From positions 62,001-126,000 of the forward strand of contig CAYOEA010000003.1 in the NCBI GenBank assembly GCA_964402995.1: a stretch of DNA of 64,000 bases. The letters are read 5' to 3'. This stretch comes from GCA-2686295 sp964402995 (GTDB taxonomy: Archaea; Nanobdellota; Nanobdellia; Woesearchaeales; GCA-2686295). Made by a program: the position numbers and the translations under genes. The notes beneath the pieces were generated by a model. The model saw only the letters and a program-made list of their open reading frames with translations. It did no database searches and had not been told where the DNA came from. Within the stretch, counting starts at the first letter, position 1. Every line of letters begins with the position of its first letter. Shown here one piece after another: positions 43,934-52,377 of the stretch.

Positions 43934-44641
43934 AAACAAAAAGTTGAAGTATTAATCGAAGGCTGTAAAGCTACAGCTGCACCACCATTAGGACCTGCTT
44001 TAGGACCTTTAGGTGTAAACATTGGACAAATTGTCGCTGACATTAACAAAAAAACTGCATCTTTCAAAGGAATGCAAGTTCCAGTAACAGTTGAAGTTGA
44101 TGATAAAACAAAAGAATATACAATTTCAATCGGAACTCCTCCAGCATCTGCTTTAATCAAACAAGAAGCAGGTTTAAAAAAAGGATCCGGTAAACCTCAA
44201 GCTGAATTCGTAGCAGATTTAGTTATCGAGCAAGTAATGAAAATTGCTCAGATGAAAGAAGATGCTCTTTTAGGAAAAGATCTAAAGATGAAAGTTAAAG
44301 AAATCATGGGAACTTGTAATTCTATGGGTGTTAAAGTTGAAGGTGTTAAAGCTATTGAAGCAATCAAAAGAGTTAACGCTGGCGAATTTGACAAAAAGAT
44401 TTTATCAGGTAAGACTGAACTTTCAGCTGAAGAAATGGCTGTTCTAGATGCAGAAAAGAAGAAGATGGCTGAAGAAAACGCAAAGCTTCACGAAGAACAA
44501 GAAGCTAAAGCAAAAGGAATCTTAGAAAAAATCACTTCAAAAACTCGAAAAGAGAAAATAAGCAAACTTGAAGAAGAAGAAGTTCCTATGGATGTAATCT
44601 TAAAGCTTTTACCTGACGAAGACAAAGAAAAGAAGGAATAG
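43928..44641 (+). CDS. rpl11: large-subunit ribosomal protein L11 with a C-terminal extension
   Basis: 237 residues; the normal archaeal length is about 160-165. The N-terminal domain has CKATAAPPLGPALGPLGVNI, and the rRNA-binding C-terminal domain has KMKVKEIMGTCNSMGVKVEG. After about residue 165 follows a charged helical extension (AVLDAEKKKMAEENAKLHEE, then LPDEDKEKKE). L11 forms the GTPase-associated centre with 23S rRNA. Neither L1 nor L10 follows, unlike the usual archaeal operon. Long leader with mini-ORFs, described above. Confidence 0.95.
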   Translation: MAKQKVEVLIEGCKATAAPPLGPALGPLGVNIGQIVADINKKTASFKGMQVPVTVEVDDKTKEYTISIGTPPASALIKQEAGLKKGSGKPQAEFVADLVIEQVMKIAQMKEDALLGKDLKMKVKEIMGTCNSMGVKVEGVKAIEAIKRVNAGEFDKKILSGKTELSAEEMAVLDAEKKKMAEENAKLHEEQEAKAKGILEKITSKTRKEKISKLEEEEVPMDVILKLLPDEDKEKKE

Positions 44642-44762
44642 AGCTAAACAATTTTTTTATGATTTTTTTTTTTTTTGTGATCAAAACTTTTTTTCTGTTT
44701 TAAGCATACAAAAAATTATATTAGTTTTTTGAGTATTTAATTTAAATTATATTTAAACTCAA

Positions 44763-44828
44763 TAGAAATTTAAAGTTTCTAGTGTGTCAATAATTATATT
44801 ATTGAGCATGCCAACAATTTCTCTGTTG
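44763..44828. terminator. three hairpins between rpl11 and rpl21e
   Basis: TAGAAA/TTTCTA (44763-44781), TCAATAAT/ATTATTGA (44787-44805, 3-base loop) and CAACA/TGTTG (44812-44828) lie in a row. The middle one is a perfect 8-bp stem. They may end the rpl11 transcript. The 265-bp spacer otherwise holds only T runs and the rpl21e promoter (AATCTTTATAAATGC about 28 bases before the ATG). Confidence 0.45.
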
Positions 44829-44906
44829 AGTATTTTTAAACTTTAATCTAATTTCTGTTCATTTATTATAGTAATCTTTATAAATGCAACTTTTTTTCTT
44901 CACATC

Positions 44907-45203
44907 ATGGTCAAAAGAATCGGAAGTATAATGCGAAAGAGCAGACAAAAGCTCACCAAATCAATTAGAGAGAAGAGTAAACTTAATATTGCTAAATACC
45001 TTCAAACTTTTGAAGATGGTGAAAGTGTGGCTCTAAAAGTAGACTCAGCATACCAAAGAGGAATGTACAACTTACGATTTCACGGTAAAACTGGAGTTGT
45101 TGTAGGAAAACAAGGAAATTGCTTCAAAGTTAAAATCAAAGATTTTGCTAAGGAGAAAACTTTAATCGTACATCCTGTACATCTTAAAAAAATTACTAAT
45201 TAG
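44907..45203 (+). CDS. rpl21e: large-subunit ribosomal protein L21e
   Basis: 98 residues, family length. Basic N-terminus (MVKRIGSIMRKSRQKLTKSI) and the SH3-like core with VALKVDSAYQRGMYNLRFHGKTG and VVVGKQGNCFKVKIKDF. Conserved archaeal and eukaryotic ribosomal protein. First gene of the L21e-rpoF-DUF655 group that is common in archaea. Leaderless or short leader. Confidence 0.95.
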   Translation: MVKRIGSIMRKSRQKLTKSIREKSKLNIAKYLQTFEDGESVALKVDSAYQRGMYNLRFHGKTGVVVGKQGNCFKVKIKDFAKEKTLIVHPVHLKKITN

Positions 45204-45215
45204 AGGTCTAAAAAA

Positions 45216-45563
45216 ATGTCTAAGCCTGAAATTCTAGAAAAAGTACCAATGAATATTGTAGCTTTAAAATCTGAGCTGGCAGCAATTAAGAAAAGAGATG
45301 GTGAACTTACTTTTAGAGGTAATAAAACTGAAGAATATCTTAATGATTTTGCTCGTCTTTCAAAAAAAGATGCATTAGAATTGGAAAAAAAGCTTAATGA
45401 CTTAGAAATTGCAAGACTGAAAAATAATTTTGTTCAAAAGATCATTGATCTTTTACCTGCTTCTTTAGCGGAACTAAAAGTTGTTCTTCAAGGTTCAACT
45501 TTAACTGTTAGCAACGCTGATCAGGAAAAAATTATGGTTGTTGTTAAGGAATATCTTAAATAA
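45216..45563 (+). CDS. rpoF: DNA-directed RNA polymerase subunit F (Rpb4)
   Basis: 115 residues. Pattern of the archaeal Rpb4 homologue: VPMNIVALKSELAAIKKRDGELTFRG..., helical middle (DFARLSKKDALELEKKLNDL) and the HRDC-like C-terminus IIDLLPASLAELKVVLQG. It pairs with subunit E (Rpb7) to form the polymerase stalk. It lies 12 bases after rpl21e behind AGAGGTCT, so they are one operon. Confidence 0.92.
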   Translation: MSKPEILEKVPMNIVALKSELAAIKKRDGELTFRGNKTEEYLNDFARLSKKDALELEKKLNDLEIARLKNNFVQKIIDLLPASLAELKVVLQGSTLTVSNADQEKIMVVVKEYLK

Positions 45564-45632
45564 GCCCGATTTTTTGCTTTAAACAATAAGTTTATAAATA
45601 TCTAGTCTAAAAACTACACTGGGGGATTAAAA

Positions 45633-46190
45633 ATGATGAACAAAAAAGAAGAAGAAGCTATAGTTCTTGACTTCTTACCAAATGGTTACATGTCAGACAC
45701 TAGACCTAGTCATATGAAAACTCCTATTGCTCAAGCTGTAGGTAAAGAAAATTTCACCATTTTAGAGATTGTTCCAAAAAAAGGTGTGTTCTTACAACCA
45801 TTAGAAGAAGCTTATATTGGTGAAGCAAAAAGAGAAAAGATTCATCATATTAATGGTAAAATTTCTTATACTAAACTTACTCACACTGCTAAGGCTGAAC
45901 TTGTGCATGCAATTATATCTCTTATTGGTAACCATGAAGCTAAATTCCTTGAGTTTTTTAATAAAGCTCAACCTTTAAGCACTAGAATGCATGTTTTAGA
46001 ATTGTTACCTGGTCTTGGAAAGAAGCATATGTGGGAAATAGTCGAAGAACGTAGAGGCGAACCATTTACTAGCTTTGACAATTTAAAGGCTCGTGTGAAG
46101 CTTATGCCTGACCCTAAGAAGGTAATTGCTAAACGGATTATGTTAGAAATTACTGGCGATGAAAAACATTTATTGTTTGTCGATAAATAA
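45633..46190 (+). CDS. DUF655 family protein, putative RNA-binding
   Basis: 185 residues. Conserved family pattern EEAIVLDFLPNGY near the start, an OB-like segment (FTILEIVPKKGVFLQPLEEAYIG) and a helix-hairpin-helix part LLPGLGKKHMWEIVEER then FTSFDNLKARV. DUF655 usually sits between rpoF and the rRNA dimethylase ksgA in archaea; here an MFS transporter follows instead and ksgA is not in the window. Promoter TTTATAAATATC and GGGGGAT before the ATG; two tandem ATGs. Confidence 0.88.
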   Translation: MMNKKEEEAIVLDFLPNGYMSDTRPSHMKTPIAQAVGKENFTILEIVPKKGVFLQPLEEAYIGEAKREKIHHINGKISYTKLTHTAKAELVHAIISLIGNHEAKFLEFFNKAQPLSTRMHVLELLPGLGKKHMWEIVEERRGEPFTSFDNLKARVKLMPDPKKVIAKRIMLEITGDEKHLLFVDK

Positions 46191-46282
46191 ATTTTTTATT
46201 TAATATTATTCTAATTTTTTTATTTATCCTATTAATCAGTAATTACACTTGTTTTTATACTACTTAATTCTTTAAGTCATTT

Positions 46283-47491
46283 ATGCATAATATTTTCTAC
46301 GCAGCTAAGAATTATAGTAAGAGTCATCATCAATTGGCTATGCTTTCAATTGTTGGTTTTCTGGCTGCATTTTCCAGGGGTATATTTATTTCTTACATTC
46401 CTGCTTATATCAATTCTTATGTTGCGAGTTTTTTTCTTGTAGGTGTTATTTATGCGCTTCCTAAATTTGTTGCATTGTTTGTTGATTTAAGTATTAGTTC
46501 TTTATTTAGAACATTTCAGAAAAAATTCATTATTTTATTTGCATTCTTATTATTTATCATTGTTGGATTTACTTTCTTTTTAGTTGATGGATTTTTAGGT
46601 GTTATTTTAGGTCTTTTATTATATGGTCTTGCTAGTGACCTTTACTATGTTCCTTTATATGCTAAGATGATGGCAAGTTCAAAGCGATCAGAGGATTCTC
46701 ATGATAATGCCATCTTTAAGAGTTTTTCATCTCTTGGTTGGACAATTGGTCCTTTAGTTGGTGGATTTATCGTTGGTTCTTTATTTTCTGGAGATATCTT
46801 TGTTTTCTTCTCACTTATTTGCTTTTTATCTTTCTTAATAGTTTTATCTTTAATTAAGTCCGAACCTATCGAACATATTCCTAAAATTTCTTTTAAGGAT
46901 GGTGTTAAAGCTCTTTTTAATTTAAACAAAAAAGTAAAAGTTCCTATTGCTGTTTCAACTTTTATTTCTTTTTGGGATGGTTCTATGTGGATGGCAATTC
47001 CTTTATTTGTTCTTCACAATGGTCTTGGTTCTCAGTATTCTGGTTTAATGTTGATGTTGTTTACTCTTCCGTATCTTCTTTTTAGAGTTCCTGCAGGAGT
47101 TTATGAGGATAGACATAGTAAATCATCTATTCTATTTCCCTTGCTTTTATTGGGCGCTGTTTGCTTTATGTTGATTCCTGTAGTTAATACTGTTTTTATG
47201 ATTGTTTTATTGTTCTTAATATCTGTCACGGGTGCTATTATGTCTCCTGCTTGCGGTGGTTTAATTGTTGATCATTCTTCTAAAAAAGAGCGTGACTCTG
47301 CAGCTTCATTGGAGGTTTTTATTGAGAATTTTGTCTTTTTAATTGTTAGAGTATTAGGCGGTCTTGTTTTATTCTTATTTAGCTTTAATGGGATGTTTTT
47401 ATTTGTAGCTTTATCTACTTTAGTTGTCGCTTTTTTAGTCAAGAGATTTTATTCGAAATTAGAAAATAACATAGTTACCACTTCCGAGTAG
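46283..47491 (+). CDS. major facilitator superfamily transporter
   Basis: 402 residues with about 12 membrane segments in two halves of six and a central cytoplasmic loop near residues 190-225. The motif-A-like loop is replaced by DLSISSLFRTFQKK in the first half and YEDRHSKSS in the second. The substrate is unknown; sequence features do not separate drug efflux from nutrient transport. It follows DUF655 without obvious operon linkage and has its own TATA-like sequence. Confidence 0.85.
   Translation: MHNIFYAAKNYSKSHHQLAMLSIVGFLAAFSRGIFISYIPAYINSYVASFFLVGVIYALPKFVALFVDLSISSLFRTFQKKFIILFAFLLFIIVGFTFFLVDGFLGVILGLLLYGLASDLYYVPLYAKMMASSKRSEDSHDNAIFKSFSSLGWTIGPLVGGFIVGSLFSGDIFVFFSLICFLSFLIVLSLIKSEPIEHIPKISFKDGVKALFNLNKKVKVPIAVSTFISFWDGSMWMAIPLFVLHNGLGSQYSGLMLMLFTLPYLLFRVPAGVYEDRHSKSSILFPLLLLGAVCFMLIPVVNTVFMIVLLFLISVTGAIMSPACGGLIVDHSSKKERDSAASLEVFIENFVFLIVRVLGGLVLFLFSFNGMFLFVALSTLVVAFLVKRFYSKLENNIVTTSE
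47478..47491. promoter_or_regulatory. weak ACT-N4-AGT motif upstream of the gene at 47537
   Basis: CCACTtccgAGTAG overlaps the end of the transporter gene and lies upstream of, not behind, the TATA-like CATTTAAATAC (47504-47514). It shares AGTAGCGAATAA with the operator at 50402-50420. Position differs from the other copies, so this may be chance. Confidence 0.2.
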
Positions 47492-47536
47492 CGAATAATC
47501 GAAACATTTAAATACTAATTTTCCCCTTTTTAGTGT

Positions 47537-49348
47537 ATGTCGGATGAATTTGAGTTTAATTTGGAAGATTTTGGGCCTAGTGGTAGTAAATTTGAGGCTA
47601 TGCGTAATCTTTATCCTGAAGGTGGATCTCCTTCTGAACTGATTTATTTAGCTGGTATTGCGAAGTTAGAGGAGTACTCAAGACGAATTCGTATGGGTGA
47701 TTTATCTAATAAAGAAATCTCCGATATTTTAACTGATGCTAATAACGTTAATATTAAAATGCATGATGATGCTTGTGCTTCATCTACTAATATGATGAGG
47801 ATTGCTGATCATGATGTTTATCGGCAAACTATTGTTAGGGCTGGTTCTATTTTTCTTGAACTTACTCTTGCTGCAAATAGTTCTGAGCGGAATTTATTGA
47901 GTATTTTAATGGGTGGAGCAAAGCCTACTCCTGATCCTAAAACTCTTAGTTTTGAAGAGCGTGCTAGTAACTTGGTTGAAAAAATTGCACCAAAATTATC
48001 TGCTGATTATTGGGGTAGTTCATCTTTCTTGGATTCAAAAAATGTTGGAACTTTAATTCGAAACTCTGAAGGTGGTGGTTATGCTTTTTCAACTGCGTAT
48101 CTTGTTTGGGAAGATAAAACTGGCGAATTGCAATTAAAAGAATTAGTTAATACTAGGGATTCTACTAATCATATAGATATTACTTCAAAACTTGAAGAAA
48201 CAAAAGATGGATTTAAAATTGGTTTGGAAAATACTGGTTCTTATGGTGGTGAGGCATGGGATAAAGCCTTGTCTCTTGATAAAAAATTTATGAACCTTGC
48301 AGGTGATGATTATTCATCTTTAACACTTGAAGAGAAACTCTTGGGGGAGGGTTTTTCTAATCTTCACGCTAATTTTATTTCTAACGAATTAATGGACTCT
48401 TTAGAAGTATCTAGTGGTTCAACTGTTGATGTTGCAAGTAAAAATGCGGTTTATTATTTAACTGATATTCTTGGAAATAAAAAAGCAATTAAATTTTATG
48501 AAGATAAAAAAAGTGCAGATATGCAGGCAGCTGTTAATTATTTTTTTTCAGCAGATGAAGTCTTAAAGCAATTCGTTGGAGGATCTGATCTGCGTGAATC
48601 AATTCCTTTTGAATTAGATGGCAAAAAACTTTATGCAGTAGTTGAAAATGATGTTAGAGAAAACGCTTTATTTAATGAATTGGATATTAACTTAGATTCT
48701 TCAAATGCGAAAAAACAATACTTTGGTAATTGGATGAATAAACTTGCAACTCTTCATGTTAGGGGAACTGCTATTATGAATATGATTGGAAATCATGACT
48801 CTTCTCAAAGTTTAATGCGTGATGAAGAAGTTGAGCGTTTTGATGATTTGTATGATGCTGAATCAAATGAGTTTTTATCTGATGCTCATAAAATAACTGG
48901 TGAATTGCACTTAGATTTTATCAACCAGGATTTAAAACTCCCAAACCGTATTGGTCAATATATTGTTGATTGGGGAAATGCTGGCAGGGGTAATCCTTAT
49001 GTTGATTTAGCGGTTGTATTAAATGATCCTAGAACTAATCTTTCCGAAGATGAAAAGCAGTTATATGTTTCTCAATACTTGAAAGGTCGTAAATCTATTG
49101 CAAAAGGAACTATTGCTCAAAGAGAATTTGACTTGGATGTTGAAATGAAAAAATATTCTGCTGCAGAGTTCTTAGTAACTTCTGTTTTAGATGCTCATTA
49201 CAAATCTAAAAACTCAAAAGACCTTTCAATAGAGGATGCTATAACTTCAAATCTTGTTTCTGTTAAAAGAAAAGTGTACCAAACTAAGTTTAAACAAATT
49301 AGCAAGATGCATCCTAATGGTGTTGAAGTAGTCTATATGGCTGCTTAA
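47537..49348 (+). CDS. large protein with a C-terminal phosphotransferase-like domain
   Basis: 603 residues, soluble. The region near 450-490 contains ITGELHLDFINQDLKL and then IGQYIVDWGNAGRGNPYVDLA. This fits the H-x-D-x-x-x-N catalytic loop and I-D-W metal-binding motif of aminoglycoside phosphotransferase-like kinases, followed by the usual G-x-P-x-x-D-L-A. The N-terminal 300 residues match nothing I know. Leaderless by the TATA-to-ATG distance (about 28 bases). The substrate is unknown. It may belong with the kinase-like gene at 36916 as accessory kinases of this genome. Confidence 0.65.
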   Translation: MSDEFEFNLEDFGPSGSKFEAMRNLYPEGGSPSELIYLAGIAKLEEYSRRIRMGDLSNKEISDILTDANNVNIKMHDDACASSTNMMRIADHDVYRQTIVRAGSIFLELTLAANSSERNLLSILMGGAKPTPDPKTLSFEERASNLVEKIAPKLSADYWGSSSFLDSKNVGTLIRNSEGGGYAFSTAYLVWEDKTGELQLKELVNTRDSTNHIDITSKLEETKDGFKIGLENTGSYGGEAWDKALSLDKKFMNLAGDDYSSLTLEEKLLGEGFSNLHANFISNELMDSLEVSSGSTVDVASKNAVYYLTDILGNKKAIKFYEDKKSADMQAAVNYFFSADEVLKQFVGGSDLRESIPFELDGKKLYAVVENDVRENALFNELDINLDSSNAKKQYFGNWMNKLATLHVRGTAIMNMIGNHDSSQSLMRDEEVERFDDLYDAESNEFLSDAHKITGELHLDFINQDLKLPNRIGQYIVDWGNAGRGNPYVDLAVVLNDPRTNLSEDEKQLYVSQYLKGRKSIAKGTIAQREFDLDVEMKKYSAAEFLVTSVLDAHYKSKNSKDLSIEDAITSNLVSVKRKVYQTKFKQISKMHPNGVEVVYMAA

Positions 49349-49362
49349 ATATTTATTTTGTT

Positions 49363-50259
49363 TTATTCTAGATTAAGTATTGCTATTGATGAATCTGCCG
49401 AGTGTGTTGCAATGAGTATTTGTAGCGATTCTGCTGCAACTATTCCAGTTTCTTTTTGATTGTTTAGGGTATTGAATATTTCTGTTCTTAATTTGCCATA
49501 ATTCTCGAATCTTGAATGCAAATCTCTTTTCTTTAAATTGGAAAATGATTCTGTAAAGAACTTATTTGTTTTTTCAAGCAATTCTAAATTGTGTTTGCTA
49601 TACTTTTTTTTCTGATCTAAATTATCGTACAACATGTAATATGTTCTTGCAACATTCCATAGTGAGAATGCTATTTGGTGGTAAGGGAAATGTTTGTTAC
49701 CTAATAATTTTTGTTTAACAATTGTTCTAATTATTAGGTCCCTGTATTTCAGCACATTATTTCTGTACTGACTTAGTTCTTCTTTTGATTCATATTTCTG
49801 ATCTTTTATATCTTGTAAAACAATTTCTTGCATTACTTTTATTGTATGAATTATTTTCTGAACAAAGCTTTCAATCTCATCTCCTTCTTCCTTGTAGATT
49901 CCTTTTATTGTGCATCCTGTTTGATTTATGTCTACTACTTCGAATCCAAATAAGTAGTTGCTTGTTTTCTCAAGCATTTGAACAACTTTCATATCTTTGA
50001 ATGAAATTTTTATTTCTTGGTATCCTGCCCTGTACATTCCGCCAAGTATTCCTCTGTAGGTGTGAAAGTCGTTCTTTTTTATTTCGAGGGAAGTTGTTTT
50101 TATCGGGGGTTTATAGTCTTTTGTGCTAATGACTAATTTGTTTTCTTCTTCGTTTATGCTTATCCTATCTCCTGCAGATAGTCTATTCTCATCCAGCCAT
50201 TTCTTTGGAACATAGATGGTGCACCCACCTTCTCCTTGCTTAATGAGTTTTCTTTCCAT
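49363..50259 (-). CDS. AbrB-like DNA-binding plus PhoU-like regulator
   Basis: 298 residues. Residues 1-48 are a SpoVT/AbrB swapped-hairpin DNA-binding domain (GGCTIYVPKKWLDENRLSAGDRISI). The remainder is long helices with the PhoU-like pattern found in archaeal AbrB-PhoU proteins, which are assumed to control phosphate uptake. It is divergent from the operon starting at 50444, with two palindromes between them. A regulatory link to that operon is likely but untested. TATA-like GTTTAAATAGG about 60 bases upstream. Confidence 0.8.
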   Translation of the reverse strand: MERKLIKQGEGGCTIYVPKKWLDENRLSAGDRISINEEENKLVISTKDYKPPIKTTSLEIKKNDFHTYRGILGGMYRAGYQEIKISFKDMKVVQMLEKTSNYLFGFEVVDINQTGCTIKGIYKEEGDEIESFVQKIIHTIKVMQEIVLQDIKDQKYESKEELSQYRNNVLKYRDLIIRTIVKQKLLGNKHFPYHQIAFSLWNVARTYYMLYDNLDQKKKYSKHNLELLEKTNKFFTESFSNLKKRDLHSRFENYGKLRTEIFNTLNNQKETGIVAAESLQILIATHSADSSIAILNLE

Positions 50260-50346
50260 GGTTTGATTAATTTCTCAAAAACTTTTTTTGAGTTTTGTTT
50301 CCTGCTAGTTTATTCTTTTATTAACCCCTATTTAAACTTTTCTAAA

Positions 50347-50412
50347 ATTGATATCATTAATATCAATGATATGAGAAAGATATTAATTAACCATATTACT
50401 TACTATCTAGTA
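50347..50412. promoter_or_regulatory. two palindromes in the divergent promoter region
   Basis: 50347-50367 is ATTGATAT/ATATCAAT around CATTA, just upstream of the minus-strand TATA-like box near 50330. 50401-50412 is TACTA-tc-TAGTA, behind a plus-strand TATA-like ATATTAATTAA (50380-50390). Its ACTATCTAGT core is identical to the core at 2074-2083. The layout, one palindrome upstream of the regulator's TATA box and one behind the operon's TATA box, mirrors the region at 1957-2086. Confidence 0.5.
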
Positions 50413-50443
50413 GCGAATAAAATATTTGTTCGGAGGGGAAAAA

Positions 50444-50815
50444 ATGGCATATAATATTGAAACAAATGGCAACGGCATTTACAGTGCTGGTGGAATTAAT
50501 CATGTATTAGTGGAAGTTGATCATCCAGAAGGAAGCGCGATGGAAAGTTTAAATGGAACTTATCTTGCTTCAGTTTTTGATTCTTACTTTCCTGAATCCG
50601 TTCTAAGAGTGGATTCTCGTTATGATTGGAATAATGGGGGAAATAAACAAATTGGATTTCAGATGAATCAACCGCGACTTTTGCGAAGTGTGGCTTTAAC
50701 TCTGTGTGATAATTTAACTTTTGGTCTTAAATCAAGATCTGATCAATTCACTTTAGAATCTGAAATTGAAAGACATTTTGCAATTAAAATCAAAGATAAA
50801 AAACAACGAAAATAA
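50444..50815 (+). CDS. unknown protein, first gene of a four-gene operon
   Basis: About 123 residues from the ATG at 50444 behind CGGAGGGG; the frame extends six codons upstream but through the ribosome binding site. Starts MAYNIETNGNGIYSAGG, rich in Asn, Gly and Ser. The segment LRSVALTLCDNLTFGLKSRSDQF near the end and a basic tail (KIKDKKQRK) are the only notable features. No family recognised. Controlled presumably by the palindrome at 50401. Confidence 0.6.
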   Translation: MAYNIETNGNGIYSAGGINHVLVEVDHPEGSAMESLNGTYLASVFDSYFPESVLRVDSRYDWNNGGNKQIGFQMNQPRLLRSVALTLCDNLTFGLKSRSDQFTLESEIERHFAIKIKDKKQRK

Positions 50816-50844
50816 AATTATGAATATTATTGGAGGACAAAAAA

Positions 50845-51801
50845 ATGACTAAAAATTTAAGAGAAGAATTTGAGAATAAAGAAAAAGAAGATCAAAGTGC
50901 AAGTCAAGAACTTTCTGACTTTGTTGAAAATAAAATAAATGAATTTCCACAATATAGTTCTTGGCAATCTGGTGGTTTAATGAGACTAAATGTTGTTGAT
51001 ACAGATCATCTTGATGATGTTGAAGCATTTATATTAAACAAAGGATATTCAAAACCTAGTGCAGGAATAGAAGAAAGTTATGATTTTGGAATTGTAAAAA
51101 ATGGTCAAATGATTAATGATGGATTCACTGTTACTAGAAGTGGAACTGCTAGTGGGTATGAAGATTCTTCAAAAAATTATAACACTATTAAAATATTAAA
51201 TTCTACTATTGATAAAGTAGTTATTGGTGTTAAAGGGCATGAGGCTTTAGACATTCTTAGTATAGATATAAATCTAGAATCTATGTCTAGTCTTGAATCT
51301 TATGATTTGGCTTCAGAAGCTGCACAAGTAGAACAAGAAAGACTTAGAAAAGAAGCAACACAAACTGAAGATTTTGAAGAAAAGCTTAAGCTTTATGAGT
51401 CTGATGTTAGCAAAGATATTCGTAATAGTTATAGAACTTCAAATGAAGTTTACGAAGTCGATGGTAAAAAGTTTGGTTTGATTACAGTTGCATCTTATGA
51501 TAGAGATTGTGATGCAAGTGTTCAATCATTACACTTTTTCGTTTTAGAAGAAGGTGCTGATAAAGCAAATGATGCTGGTGTGTTAAATCTTAGTTATGAT
51601 ACTAGCTATAAATGGTCAAGTAAATTTTTCAGTGTAGATGCACATAAAACAGTTGGAGATTTAGAAATAAAAGATAAATTTCTAAAAATTCCTGTTGACG
51701 TTGAAGTCATAGGAAGCTTTAATGCTGGATCTCCTGGAAATGGCCATAAAAGTAATCTTGGAAAGAATTCTATCACTCTAGATTACAAGCTAAGAGACTG
51801 A
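50845..51801 (+). CDS. unknown protein, second gene of the operon
   Basis: 318 residues from the ATG at 50845, seven bases after TTGGAGGAC. No signal peptide. Acidic helical N-terminus (LREEFENKEKEDQSASQELS), then two beta-rich regions separated by a charged helix (VEQERLRKEATQTEDFEEKL). FGIVKNGQMINDGFTVTRSG in the first and KKFGLITVASYDRDCDASVQ in the second might be related domains, but similarity is low. Function unknown. Confidence 0.6.
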   Translation: MTKNLREEFENKEKEDQSASQELSDFVENKINEFPQYSSWQSGGLMRLNVVDTDHLDDVEAFILNKGYSKPSAGIEESYDFGIVKNGQMINDGFTVTRSGTASGYEDSSKNYNTIKILNSTIDKVVIGVKGHEALDILSIDINLESMSSLESYDLASEAAQVEQERLRKEATQTEDFEEKLKLYESDVSKDIRNSYRTSNEVYEVDGKKFGLITVASYDRDCDASVQSLHFFVLEEGADKANDAGVLNLSYDTSYKWSSKFFSVDAHKTVGDLEIKDKFLKIPVDVEVIGSFNAGSPGNGHKSNLGKNSITLDYKLRD

Positions 51802-51836
51802 TTTTTTCCAAACACAAAAGAAACTTTTGTTTCTTA

Positions 51837-51866
51837 AGACGCTCCTAATTTCCCTTAGGAGCGTTT
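51837..51866 (+). terminator. strong hairpin followed by a T-rich run
   Basis: ACGCTCCTAA (51839-51848) pairs perfectly with TTAGGAGCGT (51855-51864) over a 6-base loop, then TTTCTTTATTT. A weaker stem (AAGAAAC/GTTTCTT) precedes it at about 51818-51835. It looks like a bacterial intrinsic terminator. It could make expression of the two downstream genes lower than that of the first two. Confidence 0.6.
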
Positions 51867-51894
51867 TCTTTATTTATAATAATGGTGAATTAAA

Positions 51895-52365
51895 ATGGAT
51901 TTTGAAAAATTTGTAAATGAACAAATAGAACTGGTTGAAGCCAGACATCAAAGAGATCATCCTTTACTTGGAAGATCAAATGTATCTCACAAATTAATTG
52001 ACAAAGATAAATCAGTTGCAGCTTTTGTTTTATATGAACATATTGATACTGACAGATGCACTCCTCATGGTAGTGGTTGGCTTGGAGATCAATATAGAAA
52101 CTCTATTTGGTTAGTTAAAGGCGAATTAGATGCACATAGAATTTATGAAGATCATGCATGGCTTAAACAGTCTGGTGCAAGTGGAAGACAATGTGATATT
52201 CGACTTCATGAATTATCCGAAGGTGGAATTGTGGCATCGCTTTACCGTAGTTTTAATGGCGATATGCTTATGAAAAAATCAATTATTGAGTTTGATGGTA
52301 CTATAAACGATTTACCTTCTAAGAGTGCTTTGAAGCCTTCAAATTCTTCTGGATATAAACTCTAA
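51895..52365 (+). CDS. unknown protein, third gene of the operon
   Basis: 156 residues, soluble. Tryptophan- and histidine-containing core: FVLYEHIDTDRCTPHGSGWL, SIWLVKGELDAHRIYEDHAW, and a strand-rich C-terminal half (GGIVASLYRSFNGDMLMKKS). ATG preceded by GGTGA. It sits behind the hairpin terminator but before any clear new promoter. No family recognised. Confidence 0.6.
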   Translation: MDFEKFVNEQIELVEARHQRDHPLLGRSNVSHKLIDKDKSVAAFVLYEHIDTDRCTPHGSGWLGDQYRNSIWLVKGELDAHRIYEDHAWLKQSGASGRQCDIRLHELSEGGIVASLYRSFNGDMLMKKSIIEFDGTINDLPSKSALKPSNSSGYKL

Positions 52366-52377
52366 ACGGTATAAAAA

